The notes under the pieces are model-generated. The model was not told the DNA's origin, made no database searches, and saw only the letters and a program-made list of their open reading frames with translations. The position numbers and the translations under genes were made by a program. A stretch of DNA of 64,000 bases from assembly GCF_002305895.1 (NCBI RefSeq), contig NZ_CP022203.1:8760001-8824000 (forward strand). The letters are read 5' to 3'. Origin of the DNA: Corallococcus macrosporus DSM 14697 (GTDB lineage Bacteria; Myxococcota; Myxococcia; Myxococcales; Myxococcaceae). Positions 8,183 through 17,387 of this stretch are shown in pieces (within the stretch, counting starts at the first letter, position 1; the number at the start of each line of letters is the position of its first letter).

Positions 8183-8350
8183 CTACCCCCGTGCGCTGAC
8201 GGTGGCCGGCGGCTCGATACGAGGCAGGGGCCGCTCGGGCGCCTCCCGCTGGAGGGCGGGAGGCCGGGCGACGGCGGCCGTCCCGCAGGTACGCACCGCC
8301 AGGGAGGCGGCCCCCACGAGCAACAGTGCTGGAACGAACAGGTGACCCAT
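8183..8350 (-). CDS. small predicted membrane or secreted protein
   Basis: A 55-residue frame, MGHLFVPALLLVGAASLAV..., with an N-terminal hydrophobic segment followed by a Pro/Arg/Glu-rich tail. GGAGGC is placed correctly before the ATG at 8350. It lies alone between the zinc-finger gene and the divergent MoxR operon. Small size means the coding call rests on the ribosome site and the signal-like N-terminus only. Confidence 0.4.
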   Translation of the reverse strand: MGHLFVPALLLVGAASLAVRTCGTAAVARPPALQREAPERPLPRIEPPATVSARG

Positions 8351-8536
8351 GGCGCCTCCACGATGCGGGTGATGGGCGTGAGTGCCGGGCAACCTCGCGG
8401 GTCGCCTCCCCGCCAGCGCCGCCCGACCGCCCCTGCCCGATACATACGAGCGAGCATGGCCTCCGGGTCTGACGTCCCGGGAGCCCCGGGTTCGTGAGCC
8501 CCCACGGCGACGCGGCGGGTGTTAAAGGGACGGGGC

Positions 8537-9385
8537 ATGAGCCAGGCGCCCACTCCCGTCCGCTTCAAAGGCACCGACACCTACCTGACCCACGAGAGCC
8601 TCCAGGCCGCGGTCAACTGCGCGCTGACGCTCCAGCGCCCCCTGCTGGTGAAGGGCGAGCCCGGCACCGGCAAGACGCTGCTGGCGGAGGCCATCGCCGA
8701 GGCCCTGGGGCAGCGGCTCATCACCTGGCACGTGAAGAGCACCACCCGCGCGCAGGACGGCCTCTACGTCTACGACACCGTGCAGCGGCTGTATGACTCG
8801 CGCTTCGGCGACGGCGACGTGCGAGACATCCGCAAGTACATCCGCCAGGGCCCGCTGGGCGAGGCCTTCTCCTCCCCCGAGCGCGTGGTGCTGCTCATCG
8901 ACGAGGTGGACAAGGCGGACCTGGAGTTCCCCAACGACCTGCTCCACGAGCTGGACCGGATGCGCTTCCGCGTCACCGAGACGGGCGACGAGGTGGTGGC
9001 GAAGCACCGCCCCGTGGTGGTGATTACGTCCAACAACGAGAAGGAGCTGCCCGACGCCTTCCTGCGCCGGTGCGTGTTCCACTTCATCGACTTCCCGGAC
9101 GTGGACCTGATGCGCCGCATCGTCGACGTGCACCACCCGGGCCTGGACAGCACGCTGGCGGAGCAGGCGCTGAAAATCTTCTACGAGCTGCGCAGCTTCA
9201 CCCGCCTGCGCAAGAAGCCCTCCACCAGCGAGCTCATCGACTGGATTGCCGTGCTCAAGGCGCAGGGCATCAACGACCTCAAGCTGGACGAGCAGCTCCC
9301 CTTCCTGGGCGCGCTGCTGAAGAAGGAGCAGGACCTGGTCTCCGTGGCAGAGGGCTTCTCACGCGGGCGCCGGCCCCGGGCCTAG
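8537..9385 (+). CDS. MoxR-family AAA+ ATPase
   Basis: A 282-residue single AAA+ domain. Walker A is GEPGTGKT near residue 41, Walker B VVLLIDEVDKAD near 117, sensor 1 VVITSNNEKELPDAFLRRC with the arginine finger region following, and a C-terminal lid. MoxR ATPases act as chaperones that load or remodel partner complexes and are almost always encoded beside a VWA-domain protein, as here with the next gene 13 bp downstream. The ATG at 8537 follows AAAGGGACGGGGC; a GTG at 8519 is the alternative. A role in metalloenzyme or stress-complex assembly is possible, but the client is unknown. Confidence 0.9.
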   Translation: MSQAPTPVRFKGTDTYLTHESLQAAVNCALTLQRPLLVKGEPGTGKTLLAEAIAEALGQRLITWHVKSTTRAQDGLYVYDTVQRLYDSRFGDGDVRDIRKYIRQGPLGEAFSSPERVVLLIDEVDKADLEFPNDLLHELDRMRFRVTETGDEVVAKHRPVVVITSNNEKELPDAFLRRCVFHFIDFPDVDLMRRIVDVHHPGLDSTLAEQALKIFYELRSFTRLRKKPSTSELIDWIAVLKAQGINDLKLDEQLPFLGALLKKEQDLVSVAEGFSRGRRPRA

Positions 9386-9398
9386 ACGAGGCACCGCC

Positions 9399-10607
9399 AT
9401 GTTCCTGCCCTTCTTCTACGAGCTGCGCCGGCGCGGGCTGAAGGTCGGCGCGCAAGAAGCGCTGGCGCTGGCCGGCGCGCTGCGCGCGGGCCTGCACGAC
9501 AGCCACCTGGACGGCTTCTACCATGTGGCCCGGGCGCTGCTGGTGCACTCGGAGACGCAGCTCGACACGTTCGACCAGGCCTTCCTCGCGCACTTCCAGG
9601 GCGTGGAGACGGCGAGCCTGGAGCTGACACAGGAGCTGCTCAACTGGCTGGAGGAGGCGCGCGAGCGGCCGGACCTGAGCCCCGAGGAGCTGGCGCTGCT
9701 GGAGCAGTTGGACCCGGAGGAGATTCGCCGGCTCTTCGAGGAGCGCCTGAAGGAGCAGAAGGAGCGCCACGACGGCGGCAACCGCTGGGTGGGCACGGGC
9801 GGGACGTCCCCCTTCGGCAACAGCGGCTTCGGACGCGAGGGCATCCGCGTGGGCGGCGGCGCGGGCAACCGGCAGGGCCGCGCGCTGATGCAGGCCGGGG
9901 CCCGGAGGTACGCTGGCTACCGCGATGACGTGGTGCTGGACACGCGGCAGATGGCGGTGGCGCTGCGCAAGCTGCGCGCCTTCGCCCGGGACGGCGCGCC
10001 GGACGAGCTGGACGTGGACGAGTCCATCGCCGCCACCGCGCGCAACGCCGGTGAGCTGGAGGTGGTGACGCGGCCGCCGCGCCGGCCCAACACGCGCGTG
10101 GTGCTGGCCATGGACGTGGGCGGCTCCATGGACCCGTACGCGGCCCTGGTGAGCCGGCTGTTCAGCGTGGCCAGCCAGGCGACGCACTTCAAGGAGCTGC
10201 GGACCTACTACTTCCACAACTGCGTCTACGGGAAGCTGTACGCCACGCCGCAGCTCACCGGCGGCATCACCGTGCCGGAGCTGGTGGCGCAGGTGGGGCG
10301 GCACCACAAGCTGGTCATGGTGGGGGATGCCTCCATGGCGCCGTACGAGCTGTCCATCCGCACCGACGCGGAGGGGCACTACAAGACGGACGGCCTGGAA
10401 GGGCTGACGTGGCTGATGCAGCTTTCGCAGCACTTCGAGCGCAACGTGTGGCTCAACCCCGAGCCCATGGGCACGTGGCGCTCGGGGACCATCTCCGTGA
10501 TTGCCCGCGTGTTCCCCATGTTCGCCCTGACAGTGGAGGGCCTGGGTGAAGCCGTTGCGCACCTGACGCGGGGACGGACCGTGAGGGGCGCGGCGGCGCG
10601 GCGCTGA
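9399..10607 (+). CDS. VWA-domain (CoxE-like) protein, partner of MoxR ATPase
   Basis: A 402-residue protein preceded by GAGGC at good spacing. The N-terminal two hundred residues are helical (LRRRGLKVGAQEALALAGAL). A Gly/Arg-rich linker follows, then a von Willebrand A domain with the MIDAS-like motif VVLAMDVGGSMDPY near 246 and conserved AHPLVMVGDASM-type strand HHKLVMVGDASMAPYEL. The MIDAS is DxGxS rather than DxSxS, which is usual for this CoxE-like subgroup. It forms a two-gene operon with the MoxR ATPase; such pairs assemble into ATP-driven cofactor or complex maturation machines. Confidence 0.88.
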   Translation: MFLPFFYELRRRGLKVGAQEALALAGALRAGLHDSHLDGFYHVARALLVHSETQLDTFDQAFLAHFQGVETASLELTQELLNWLEEARERPDLSPEELALLEQLDPEEIRRLFEERLKEQKERHDGGNRWVGTGGTSPFGNSGFGREGIRVGGGAGNRQGRALMQAGARRYAGYRDDVVLDTRQMAVALRKLRAFARDGAPDELDVDESIAATARNAGELEVVTRPPRRPNTRVVLAMDVGGSMDPYAALVSRLFSVASQATHFKELRTYYFHNCVYGKLYATPQLTGGITVPELVAQVGRHHKLVMVGDASMAPYELSIRTDAEGHYKTDGLEGLTWLMQLSQHFERNVWLNPEPMGTWRSGTISVIARVFPMFALTVEGLGEAVAHLTRGRTVRGAAARR

Positions 10608-10626
10608 CATCGCTGGTTCAGCGATG
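10608..10626 (+). terminator. hairpin directly after the VWA stop codon
   Basis: CATCGCTG-GTT-CAGCGATG, a perfect 8-bp stem with a 3-base loop, starts on the base after the TGA. No T-run follows, so it is at most a weak or Rho-assisted terminator or an RNA 3' end stabiliser. Confidence 0.45.
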
Positions 10627-10682
10627 CATTCGCCGACGTCAAATGCGGAAGTCAATCACCCCTAAGTAGGGAGCCCTGCGGC

Positions 10683-10712
10683 TTGCATGACAGTTCTCGA
10701 TTGGCTTTCAAT
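10683..10712 (+). promoter_or_regulatory. candidate sigma-70-type promoter for the 10.7-13.4 kb locus
   Basis: TTGCAT at 10683-10688 and TTCAAT at 10707-10712 separated by 18 bases, about 40 bases before the ATG at 10751, in a stretch that is AT-rich for this genome. Only partial matches to consensus. Confidence 0.3.
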
Positions 10713-10750
10713 AGAGATGACTGCAAGTGCTTTGCAGCGGGGGAACCTTC

Positions 10751-12484
10751 ATGCACGTCTATCTTGGCGGCGGTCTGGCTCGCGGCCTGATGTTCGTCCT
10801 GTGTCTGCTCTCGGCCATGACAGCGAGCGCACAGCCGTATGAACTCTTCGCGGTTTATGAGCCGGCGTCGGGAACAGGCACAACCAAGGCCTTCCGGCTG
10901 AAACTGGCGGAAAATGCGTTGATTCCGGATGGCGGCGAGAGCCATGTGCTCGACCGCATTATCGTCAAGTTCGACGACGACGGCGTATCCCTCAGCGCGC
11001 TCTCCATCTTCAGCCAACTCAGATTCCGGGCGGACGTTGGAGGCCAGAAAACGGAGACTGCGGTCCCGACGGACAGCATCGGCCGACTGCCCAGTCGCGA
11101 GCACACCCTGGCCCGTTGGCGGGGAGACTACAAGGAAGACGCCATTGTACCTGTCACCATCCAAGTAGCGGCGGTCTACTCCGGAGACTTCCTCTGCATG
11201 CAAGAGCGGGAACTCCTAACGGCTCGCGACGATGACGAGTTGAGCGCACGCCGCTCCACGCCCCCTCCCATCCCCTTACTTCCACCCGATTCTACCGGCC
11301 AAGCGCAATCGAGACAGCAGCCAGGTGGCCCGTCTTCGAATGGGGGTGCCCGGTCAGTCCAGCGTCCGCTACTCCAAACCGGAGACGGCGACTTCATCCT
11401 CTATTCGCTCTGCCGCGATGACACAGGGCAACTCCTAATCGACCCCATCAACTGGGCCAAAGCCATGGATGTACAGGAGTTCCAGTTGGGTGGAAGCACC
11501 ACGGATTCAAAGTTGCAAGCGGACTTCCGTAAGGCGCACAAGAAGAGGCTCGCCGAACTCCTGTCCGACCGGCTTAACAAGCGATTCGCGAGCTTTGGCC
11601 GAACCGTCGTCACGGACACCGACCTCCCTGGGTTCAAGAACGTCCTCATCCAGGTATCAAGCACGTTCAAGTTCTCTGTCATCAAGAGCACGGGCGCGCT
11701 CTTCCTCATCGAAGAGTCAGGGGGTGATGTCCAGCGGTTGGCCGACCTCATCGACCAGGACGCAGAAGTGGCAATTTCACTGGACCGTGCCGTCTGTGCA
11801 CAGCTCCCACCCGCGGCCTTGCTGAACAACCCCTGGACCTTCGAGCTGGAGGTGCCCGACGGCAAGGATGGGAAGACCCGTAAGACGAAGGTGGAGTTGG
11901 ACTTTCGCCACGGGTGCAACCGGACCTTACAGGTCCAATGGAAGAACTACCTCAATCAGCGCGTCACCTTCCGCACCATCTACCGCGTGCCGGGAAACGA
12001 CGACATCGTCGTCCTGAAGGAGTCATTCGCCATCTACAACCTGGGGCTCATCACCACTGTACCCGTCTTTACCGAAATCATCTCCGCGGCCCAGAACAGC
12101 GCTCCCTCCGACGTCGAAGCCACGTCGAGCATTCCAGTCTCCTATGCGCTGCCTCTGAATGATCGGGACCAGCGCCGAGGGAGCGTGGCGGTAACCTTCC
12201 CCTTCACCGTGAGCATCAACACGCGCAGGTATCACAACCTGGCGGAGTACATCGCCCTGGCTCCCTCTGTTTCGCTCATCGGTGGTGGATATACAGGCTC
12301 GTCGGATGGCTCGGCAGGCGGAGAGGACCAAGGGCCCAATGTCCGAGTCGCGCTCGGCATGGGCATCAACATCGCGCGTGCGTTCCATTTTGGCTATGCA
12401 TGGGCGCCCTCGGACGGAGGCCGGTATGCGCTCATTGGCATCTCCGTTCCGGACCTGCTTCCTCTTCTTCGAAAGAGTCCGTGA
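10751..12484 (+). CDS. envelope protein of unknown family, predicted exported
   Basis: A 577-residue protein with a clear signal peptide (MHVYLGGGLARGLMFVLC..., cleavage after TASA, mature start QPYE). Two Cys pairs are visible (FLCMQER, YSLCRDD, AVCAQL, HGCNRTL). The last 90 residues alternate hydrophobic and polar residues (VAVTFPFTVSINTRRY, VRVALGMGINIARAFHFGYAW), which suggests an outer-membrane beta structure. I do not recognise the family. Codon use is clearly less GC-biased than its neighbours (TTA, CTA and A/T-ending codons appear), consistent with acquisition. Its TGA overlaps the ATG of the next gene, so the two are translationally coupled. Confidence 0.7.
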   Translation: MHVYLGGGLARGLMFVLCLLSAMTASAQPYELFAVYEPASGTGTTKAFRLKLAENALIPDGGESHVLDRIIVKFDDDGVSLSALSIFSQLRFRADVGGQKTETAVPTDSIGRLPSREHTLARWRGDYKEDAIVPVTIQVAAVYSGDFLCMQERELLTARDDDELSARRSTPPPIPLLPPDSTGQAQSRQQPGGPSSNGGARSVQRPLLQTGDGDFILYSLCRDDTGQLLIDPINWAKAMDVQEFQLGGSTTDSKLQADFRKAHKKRLAELLSDRLNKRFASFGRTVVTDTDLPGFKNVLIQVSSTFKFSVIKSTGALFLIEESGGDVQRLADLIDQDAEVAISLDRAVCAQLPPAALLNNPWTFELEVPDGKDGKTRKTKVELDFRHGCNRTLQVQWKNYLNQRVTFRTIYRVPGNDDIVVLKESFAIYNLGLITTVPVFTEIISAAQNSAPSDVEATSSIPVSYALPLNDRDQRRGSVAVTFPFTVSINTRRYHNLAEYIALAPSVSLIGGGYTGSSDGSAGGEDQGPNVRVALGMGINIARAFHFGYAWAPSDGGRYALIGISVPDLLPLLRKSP

Positions 12485-13374
12485 TGCACACCACCAACCG
12501 CGCAAGGTGGATGCTGCTGACTGTCGCCATGCTGCTGGCCGCATGTGGACGGCCTGGCTTCGTCATTCCCGGAGCAACTCCGCTCAAGCCAAATGGTCAG
12601 CCCGCGCAATCCATCGTCGTTGCCTGTGATGACGCACCCCAGCGAGTCTTCGTTTCCAAGCGGGCTCAAGTGCGGGTGTTGGGCCCCTTGAAGGTCACCA
12701 GCGAAGCGGCCGAGCTCCCCAACACCCAGGGCACACAGGACGGTGGTTCCACGGCCACGGGTTCCGGCATCAACAGTCTGATGCCGGTCCAGCACGATTC
12801 CTTATTGGTGGTGAACGTCGGCAAGCTGGAACGAAGCGGAAGCGACTGGGGTGCCCTCTGCTTCTGCTGGAACTCAGGGAAGAGCCTCGACTGCAAGCCT
12901 GATTGCAACGACGAGGAGACGCGAATCGACGTGCGCATCAGTTGTCCCGCGACGCGTTTCGCGAAGCGAGAAGCCTATGGTCCGCGCTTTCCGCCGCTAC
13001 CCGCGCACATCCCCGTCGAACTCGAATGCAGGACCGACACCGAAGAAAAGGCCCGGCTCCGATGCATGCCTCAACTGAGCGCGTTGGAGGGCGCCAAACT
13101 CAGCGTGTTCGGGGCACTCCAACTAGCAACGGGGCAGGCCACAGTGGAGCCCGATGAGCCCCTGGTCTTTTCCAGAGCGCCGAATGTCCCACTGGAAACC
13201 CCCACCCCCGCCTTTCTCTGTCTGCACGGCGCGTGCTCCAACCCCGCATACTTCCTGCCCCTCACCGTCACCATCAAGAAGGAGCGCTCTTTGAACGTGA
13301 ACGGTCAGCAGGAGACGCCCGCCCCCTCTGCAGCAGCGACAGAGCCCCCCTCCAGCAAGGACGACACGCAATAA
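12484..13374 (+). CDS. lipoprotein of unknown family coupled to the upstream envelope protein
   Basis: A 296-residue protein with a signal peptide and lipobox (MLLTVAMLLAAC, Cys about residue 22). The mature part carries many cysteines (FCFCWNSG, DCKPDCNDEE, ISCPATRF, ELECRTD, LRCMPQL, FLCLHGACSNP), suggesting a disulfide-rich fold, and a C-terminal Pro/Ala/Ser/Lys tail. Start ATG overlaps the preceding stop as TGATG. It shares the atypical codon use of its partner. The lipid anchor plus the partner's predicted outer-membrane segment suggest a two-component envelope complex; function not assignable. Confidence 0.72.
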   Translation: MHTTNRARWMLLTVAMLLAACGRPGFVIPGATPLKPNGQPAQSIVVACDDAPQRVFVSKRAQVRVLGPLKVTSEAAELPNTQGTQDGGSTATGSGINSLMPVQHDSLLVVNVGKLERSGSDWGALCFCWNSGKSLDCKPDCNDEETRIDVRISCPATRFAKREAYGPRFPPLPAHIPVELECRTDTEEKARLRCMPQLSALEGAKLSVFGALQLATGQATVEPDEPLVFSRAPNVPLETPTPAFLCLHGACSNPAYFLPLTVTIKKERSLNVNGQQETPAPSAAATEPPSSKDDTQ

Positions 13375-13543
13375 CGTCAGGAGCGGGCGCGCGGGATTCA
13401 TTCCCGTGCCCCCCAGGGCAGGAATTCCGGGTGCGGCCGTGGACTGGCGGACGGCCGGGCGGGCCTTCGCGCATTTGGTGCAGCACCTGGAGCGTCACTT
13501 GCGGCATGGTGCGCGCGCACGCGAGCGGGACCGCGAGGACACC

Positions 13544-15607
13544 ATGACAACCGACAAGCAGGACGTGCTGGCCATCAACACCATCCGCACCCTCGCCATG
13601 GATGCGGTGCAGCAGGCCCACTCGGGCCACCCGGGGGCGCCCATGTCCCTGGCTCCCGTGGCGTACCAGCTCTGGCAGCAGGAGCTCCGGTATGACCCGT
13701 CCCACCCCATCTGGCCGGACCGCGACAGGTTCATCCTGTCCAACGGCCACGCCTCCATGCTGCTGTACGCGCTGCTCCACCTGGCCGGGGTGAAGCGCGT
13801 CACGCGGGAGTACACCGTCGAGGACGCGCCCACCGTGTCGCTCGAGGACATCAAGAAGTTCCGGCAGCTCGACTCGTCCACCCCGGGCCACCCGGAGTAC
13901 CGGTGGACCAGCGGCGTGGAGACCACCACCGGCCCCCTGGGCCAGGGCGTGTCCAACAGCGTGGGCATGGCCATGGCCAGCCGCTGGCTGTCCGGCTACT
14001 TCAACCGCCCCGGCTTCGAGCTGTTCGGCTACGACGTCTACGCCATCTGCGGCGACGGCGACCTGATGGAGGGCGTGGCGTCCGAGGCGGCGTCCATCGC
14101 CGGCCACCTCCAGCTCCCCAACCTGTGCTGGATCTACGACAGCAATCACATCTCCATCGACGGCAGCACGGACCTGGCCTTCACCGAGGACGTGGGCAAG
14201 CGCTTCGAGGCCTACGGCTGGCGCGTGCTGCGCGTGCCGGACGCCAATGACCTGAACGCCATGGGCGAGGCGCTGCGCACCTTCAAGACGATGCGCGGCA
14301 AGCCCACGCTCATCATCGTCACCACGCAGATTGCCTACGGCGCGCCCAAGCTCCAGGGCTCCTCCAAGGCCCACGGCGAGCCGCTGGGCGACGAGGAAAT
14401 CAAGGGCACCAAGCGCTTCTATGGCTGGCCCGAGGACGAGAAGTTCCGGGTCCCCGACGGCGTGCGCGAGCGCTTCCAGGAGCGCCTGGGCGCGCGCGGC
14501 AAGCAGCTCCGCACGGAGTGGGAGCAGAAGTTCGCCGAGTACCGCAAGCAGTTCCCCGAGCTGGCCGACCAGTTGGAGCGCATGCAGCGCCGCGAAGCCC
14601 CCCAGGGCTGGGACGCGGAGCTGCCGACCTTTCCCGCCGACGCCAAGGGCCTGGCCACGCGCGACTCCAGCGGCAAGGTGCTCAACGCCATGGCCAAGCA
14701 CTACCCGTGGCTGGTGGGCGGCTCGGCGGACCTCAACCCGTCCACGAAGACGTACATCACCGGCTCGGAGGCGATGAAGCCGGGCGAGTTCGCGGGCCGC
14801 AACGTCCACTTCGGCGTGCGCGAGCACGCGATGGGCTCCATCGTCAACGGCCTGTGCCTGAGCAAGCTGCGCGGCTACGGCGCCACGTTCCTCATCTTCA
14901 GTGACTACGAGCGCCCCGCCATCCGCCTGTCCGCGCTGATGGAGCTGCCCGCCATCCACATCTTCACCCACGACTCCATTGGCGTGGGCGAGGACGGCCC
15001 CACGCACCAGCCGGTGGAGCAGCTCGCGTCGCTGCGCGCGATTCCCGGCATCATCGTGCTGCGCCCCGGCGACGCCAACGAGGTGGTGGAGTCGTGGCGG
15101 GTGATTGCCCAGCAGCGCAAGCACCCGGTGGTGCTGGTGCTCACGCGCCAGCCCGTGCCCACGCTGGACCGCAGCAAGTACGCGCCCGCGTCCGGCGTGG
15201 CGCGCGGCGGCTACGTGCTGTCCGAGGCGGAGGGCGGCAAGCCGGAGGTCATCCTCATCGGCACCGGCAGCGAGGTGTCGCTGTGCCTGGACGCGCAGGA
15301 GAAGCTCAAGGCGGACGGCGTCCCGGCCCGCGTGGTCAGCCTGCCGTCGTGGGAGCTGTTCGAGGAGCAGACGCAAGAGTACCGCGACAGCGTGCTGCCG
15401 CCGGCCGTGCGCGCCCGCGTGGCGGTGGAGAAGGGCGCCGCGTTCGGCTGGGAGCGCTTCGTGGGGCATGACGGCAACATCGTCGCCATGCGCAGCTTCG
15501 GCGCCTCCGCGCCCATCAAGGCGCTGCAGCAGAAGTTCGGCTTCACCGCGGACCACGTCGCCCAGCAGGCGAAGGACTCGCTGAAGAAGACGAAGACGCG
15601 GCCGTAG
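13544..15607 (+). CDS. tkt: transketolase
   Basis: A 687-residue thiamine-diphosphate enzyme moving two-carbon units between ketose and aldose phosphates in the pentose phosphate pathway. The N-terminal TPP domain has SGHPGAPMS, the catalytic-His region [14 protein letters not shown] and the TPP/Mg motif [18 protein letters not shown] with downstream Asn. The middle pyrimidine domain has the ADLNPSTKT and [10 protein letters not shown] signature with the catalytic Glu, and [17 protein letters not shown] with the conserved His. Length is normal. The ATG at 13544 follows GAGGACACC; the frame is open to 13406 upstream but that part is not homologous. It stands alone and ends in a strong terminator. 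Confidence 0.97.
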   Translation: MTTDKQDVLAINTIRTLAMDAVQQAHSGHPGAPMSLAPVAYQLWQQELRYDPSHPIWPDRDRFILSNGHASMLLYALLHLAGVKRVTREYTVEDAPTVSLEDIKKFRQLDSSTPGHPEYRWTSGVETTTGPLGQGVSNSVGMAMASRWLSGYFNRPGFELFGYDVYAICGDGDLMEGVASEAASIAGHLQLPNLCWIYDSNHISIDGSTDLAFTEDVGKRFEAYGWRVLRVPDANDLNAMGEALRTFKTMRGKPTLIIVTTQIAYGAPKLQGSSKAHGEPLGDEEIKGTKRFYGWPEDEKFRVPDGVRERFQERLGARGKQLRTEWEQKFAEYRKQFPELADQLERMQRREAPQGWDAELPTFPADAKGLATRDSSGKVLNAMAKHYPWLVGGSADLNPSTKTYITGSEAMKPGEFAGRNVHFGVREHAMGSIVNGLCLSKLRGYGATFLIFSDYERPAIRLSALMELPAIHIFTHDSIGVGEDGPTHQPVEQLASLRAIPGIIVLRPGDANEVVESWRVIAQQRKHPVVLVLTRQPVPTLDRSKYAPASGVARGGYVLSEAEGGKPEVILIGTGSEVSLCLDAQEKLKADGVPARVVSLPSWELFEEQTQEYRDSVLPPAVRARVAVEKGAAFGWERFVGHDGNIVAMRSFGASAPIKALQQKFGFTADHVAQQAKDSLKKTKTRP

Positions 15608-15613
15608 AAAAGA

Positions 15614-15653
15614 GAAGCGCCTCGGACCGTCCCCCAACGGTCCGAGGCGCTTC
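15614..15653 (+). terminator. intrinsic terminator of tkt
   Basis: A perfect 17-bp inverted repeat (GAAGCGCCTCGGACCGT and its complement) around a six-base C-rich loop, seven bases after the tkt stop and followed by GGGCCTTTTC. The stem is long and GC-rich, with a short T-run. Confidence 0.85.
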
Positions 15654-16091
15654 GGGCCTTTTCGGCATCCAGGTGTTCGTCCTGGCGGACTCATGGCGTG
15701 GAAGGCGCGACCCCCGTCGCATCCCAGCCCCCCGGCCGGGTTCCCCCACGCCATGAGCCCAACAGGTCACTTCAAGGTCGTCCCCGGCCTCCTCGCGGCG
15801 TGAGCGGTGCGTCCCCCCGGTCGCATGCCAGTCCCCCCGAACCGGCCTTCCGCGCTCGCCTTCAAGTCCTCCAGGTCCGACTGACTCGAGTGCCCGGGAG
15901 ATTCGCCCCCCAGCGACTGGCCCCCCGGCCAGCTCCCCCGTGCTTCGAGCCCCGCTCCGTGCTGGAGCGTGATGTCCTGTCCTATTGCGCGTGGCGTGCC
16001 ACACACCGGGCCCGCCGGGCCCACCTGGACCGCTTGAGTCTTTTCAACGGGTTGCGAATCCAAGGGCTCTTTCGAGGCCCGTTTCGGGGGT
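15654..16091. other. non-coding C-rich interval between tkt and truB
   Basis: Short antisense frames are present, but none has a ribosome site or protein-like composition. The sequence contains several degenerate CCCCCCGG-plus-GTCGCATCCCAG-like blocks (about 15711, 15817, 15910), which look like decayed short repeats. No gene is seen. Confidence 0.5.
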
Positions 16092-16161
16092 GGTGACAAC
16101 TGTCATCACCGGTGACGACCGTCATCACCAGGACGGCCCCGAGGTGGTGACAACTGTCATC
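16092..16161. repeat. three near-identical 16-19 bp copies of GGTGACAACTGTCATCACC
   Basis: Copies at 16092-16110, 16111-16129 (two substitutions) and from 16146 to 16161 (truncated). Each has an internal TGACA-N2-TGTCA dyad; the first two abut head to tail. They lie just past the truB stop in the convergent gap with tkt. The regular dyad suggests protein binding or a processed-RNA structure; no known myxobacterial operator consensus matches. Confidence 0.55.
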
Positions 16162-16186
16162 GGCGTGGCCTCCGGGACACGGTGGC

Positions 16187-17095
16187 CTACAGCCCTCCGC
16201 GCAGCTCCAGTTCGCTCCAGAGGCCGCCGTCGCGCGCCCGCAGCAGGAAGGTGAGCCGGCCCTGGTGGAAGCCCCGGATGGGCGCGTCCGGGTCCGGGAA
16301 GCCGGGGGGCAGCTTCCAATCCGCGGGCTGGATGCCCGTCGCGGGGATGGGACGCTCGCGGCGCAGCTCGCCCACCTCCGCGTCCGTGAGCGTCCGCACG
16401 CGGGCCCAGGGCAGCAGGTCGCGGCCGTGCAGCCAGCCGCGCTGCTCCGGCTCCGGGTCCTCCCACGGGCCAATCGCCGTGCGCCGCAGCGCGGACAGGT
16501 GCGCCCCACACCCCAGCGCGCGCCCCACGTCCCGGGCCAGCGAACGCACGTAGTAGCCCCCGCGGCAGCTCAGCCACAGGCGGCTCTTCCGCGGCAGGTC
16601 ATGCGACAGCCAGCGCGCCGCGTGCAGGTACACGCGCGAGGGGGGCAGCTCCACGGCCTCGCCCCGGTGCGCCTTCCGGTACGCGGGCTCGCCGCCCACC
16701 TTCTTCGCGCTGGTGGCCGGAGGCACCTGCTCCCGCCAGCCCACGAAGGACGCCAGCGCCGCGTCCAGGCCTTCCGGCGTCAGCGCCGCCGCGTCGCCCT
16801 GGTGCACCGGCCGGCCATGGAGGTCCCCCGTGTCCGTCTCCGTGCCCCAGACGACCTCCGCCTCGTACGTCTTGGGCACGGCGTGCAGCAGCTCGAACAG
16901 GCGCGGCGCCTGGCCCACCAGCACCAGCAACAGCCCTTGCGCGAAGGGGTCCAGCGTCCCGCCGTGACACACCGGGATGCGCTTGCCCGGCTGCGCCGCC
17001 TTCGCCTCCTCCATGAACCGCTGCACCACCGAGAAGCTCGTGGCGCCCACCGGCTTGTGGACCCGGTAGATGCCCGGACTCAGTTTCCCTCCCAC
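16187..17095 (-). CDS. truB: tRNA pseudouridine(55) synthase
   Basis: A 302-residue TruB that isomerises U55 in the T-loop of tRNAs. The family motifs are present: KPVGATSF near residue 14, HGGTLDPFAQGLL with catalytic Asp49, and YEAEVVWGTETDTGD, LSCRGGYYVRSLARDVG. The start is GTG at 17095, chosen because AGGAGG lies seven bases upstream and VGGKLSPGIYRVHKPVG is the normal family N-terminus. A longer frame to 17524 exists but is not homologous. Unlike in many bacteria it is not in the nusA-infB-rbfA cluster. Confidence 0.95.
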   Translation of the reverse strand: MGGKLSPGIYRVHKPVGATSFSVVQRFMEEAKAAQPGKRIPVCHGGTLDPFAQGLLLVLVGQAPRLFELLHAVPKTYEAEVVWGTETDTGDLHGRPVHQGDAAALTPEGLDAALASFVGWREQVPPATSAKKVGGEPAYRKAHRGEAVELPPSRVYLHAARWLSHDLPRKSRLWLSCRGGYYVRSLARDVGRALGCGAHLSALRRTAIGPWEDPEPEQRGWLHGRDLLPWARVRTLTDAEVGELRRERPIPATGIQPADWKLPPGFPDPDAPIRGFHQGRLTFLLRARDGGLWSELELRGGL

Positions 17096-17387
17096 CTCGA
17101 CCCTCCTGTCGCCACCGAGCCTACCCCGGCCGCGAGCGCCGTGGCGGAAGGCGGAAGGGCCCGCCAGGCGCCGCAATCCAAGACAGGGGCGCGGGGCGGC
17201 GCTCCCGTCACGACTGCAATAGCAGGACCATGCCTCGTCAATACCAGACAACCCATTCCGCGGCAGGCAATTACCCTTCATCCGACAAGCATCTTGAAAC
17301 AGCAGCGACATGACAGGCGTGTCACTGCGTACAAGCGCGGGACAGGCTTCCCCGCTGACAGTGCCTCGCATTCCCTTGAGGTTCCCC

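Noticed and set aside
7010-8497. 495-codon plus-strand frame across the H1-like gene
   Set aside because: It mirrors the repeats of the Lys/Ala-rich minus-strand gene, giving LLRRRGLL-type low complexity; the minus strand has the zinc knuckle.
10661-10670. CCTAAGTAGG, identical to the outer 10 bases of the IS630-type right repeat
   Set aside because: The match ends after 10 bases and no partner repeat or transposase remnant lies nearby; chance match is plausible in 64 kb.
13378-13440. Terminator after the 10.7-13.4 kb lipoprotein gene
   Set aside because: GCGCGGGA-TTCA-TTCCCGTGC pairs only imperfectly and has no T-run; too weak to list.
13274-15754. 826-codon open frame antisense to transketolase
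   Set aside because: The sense strand has every transketolase motif; the antisense product is Arg/His/Leu/Ala-rich and has no ribosome site. Long antisense frames are expected in high-GC genes with strong third-position bias.
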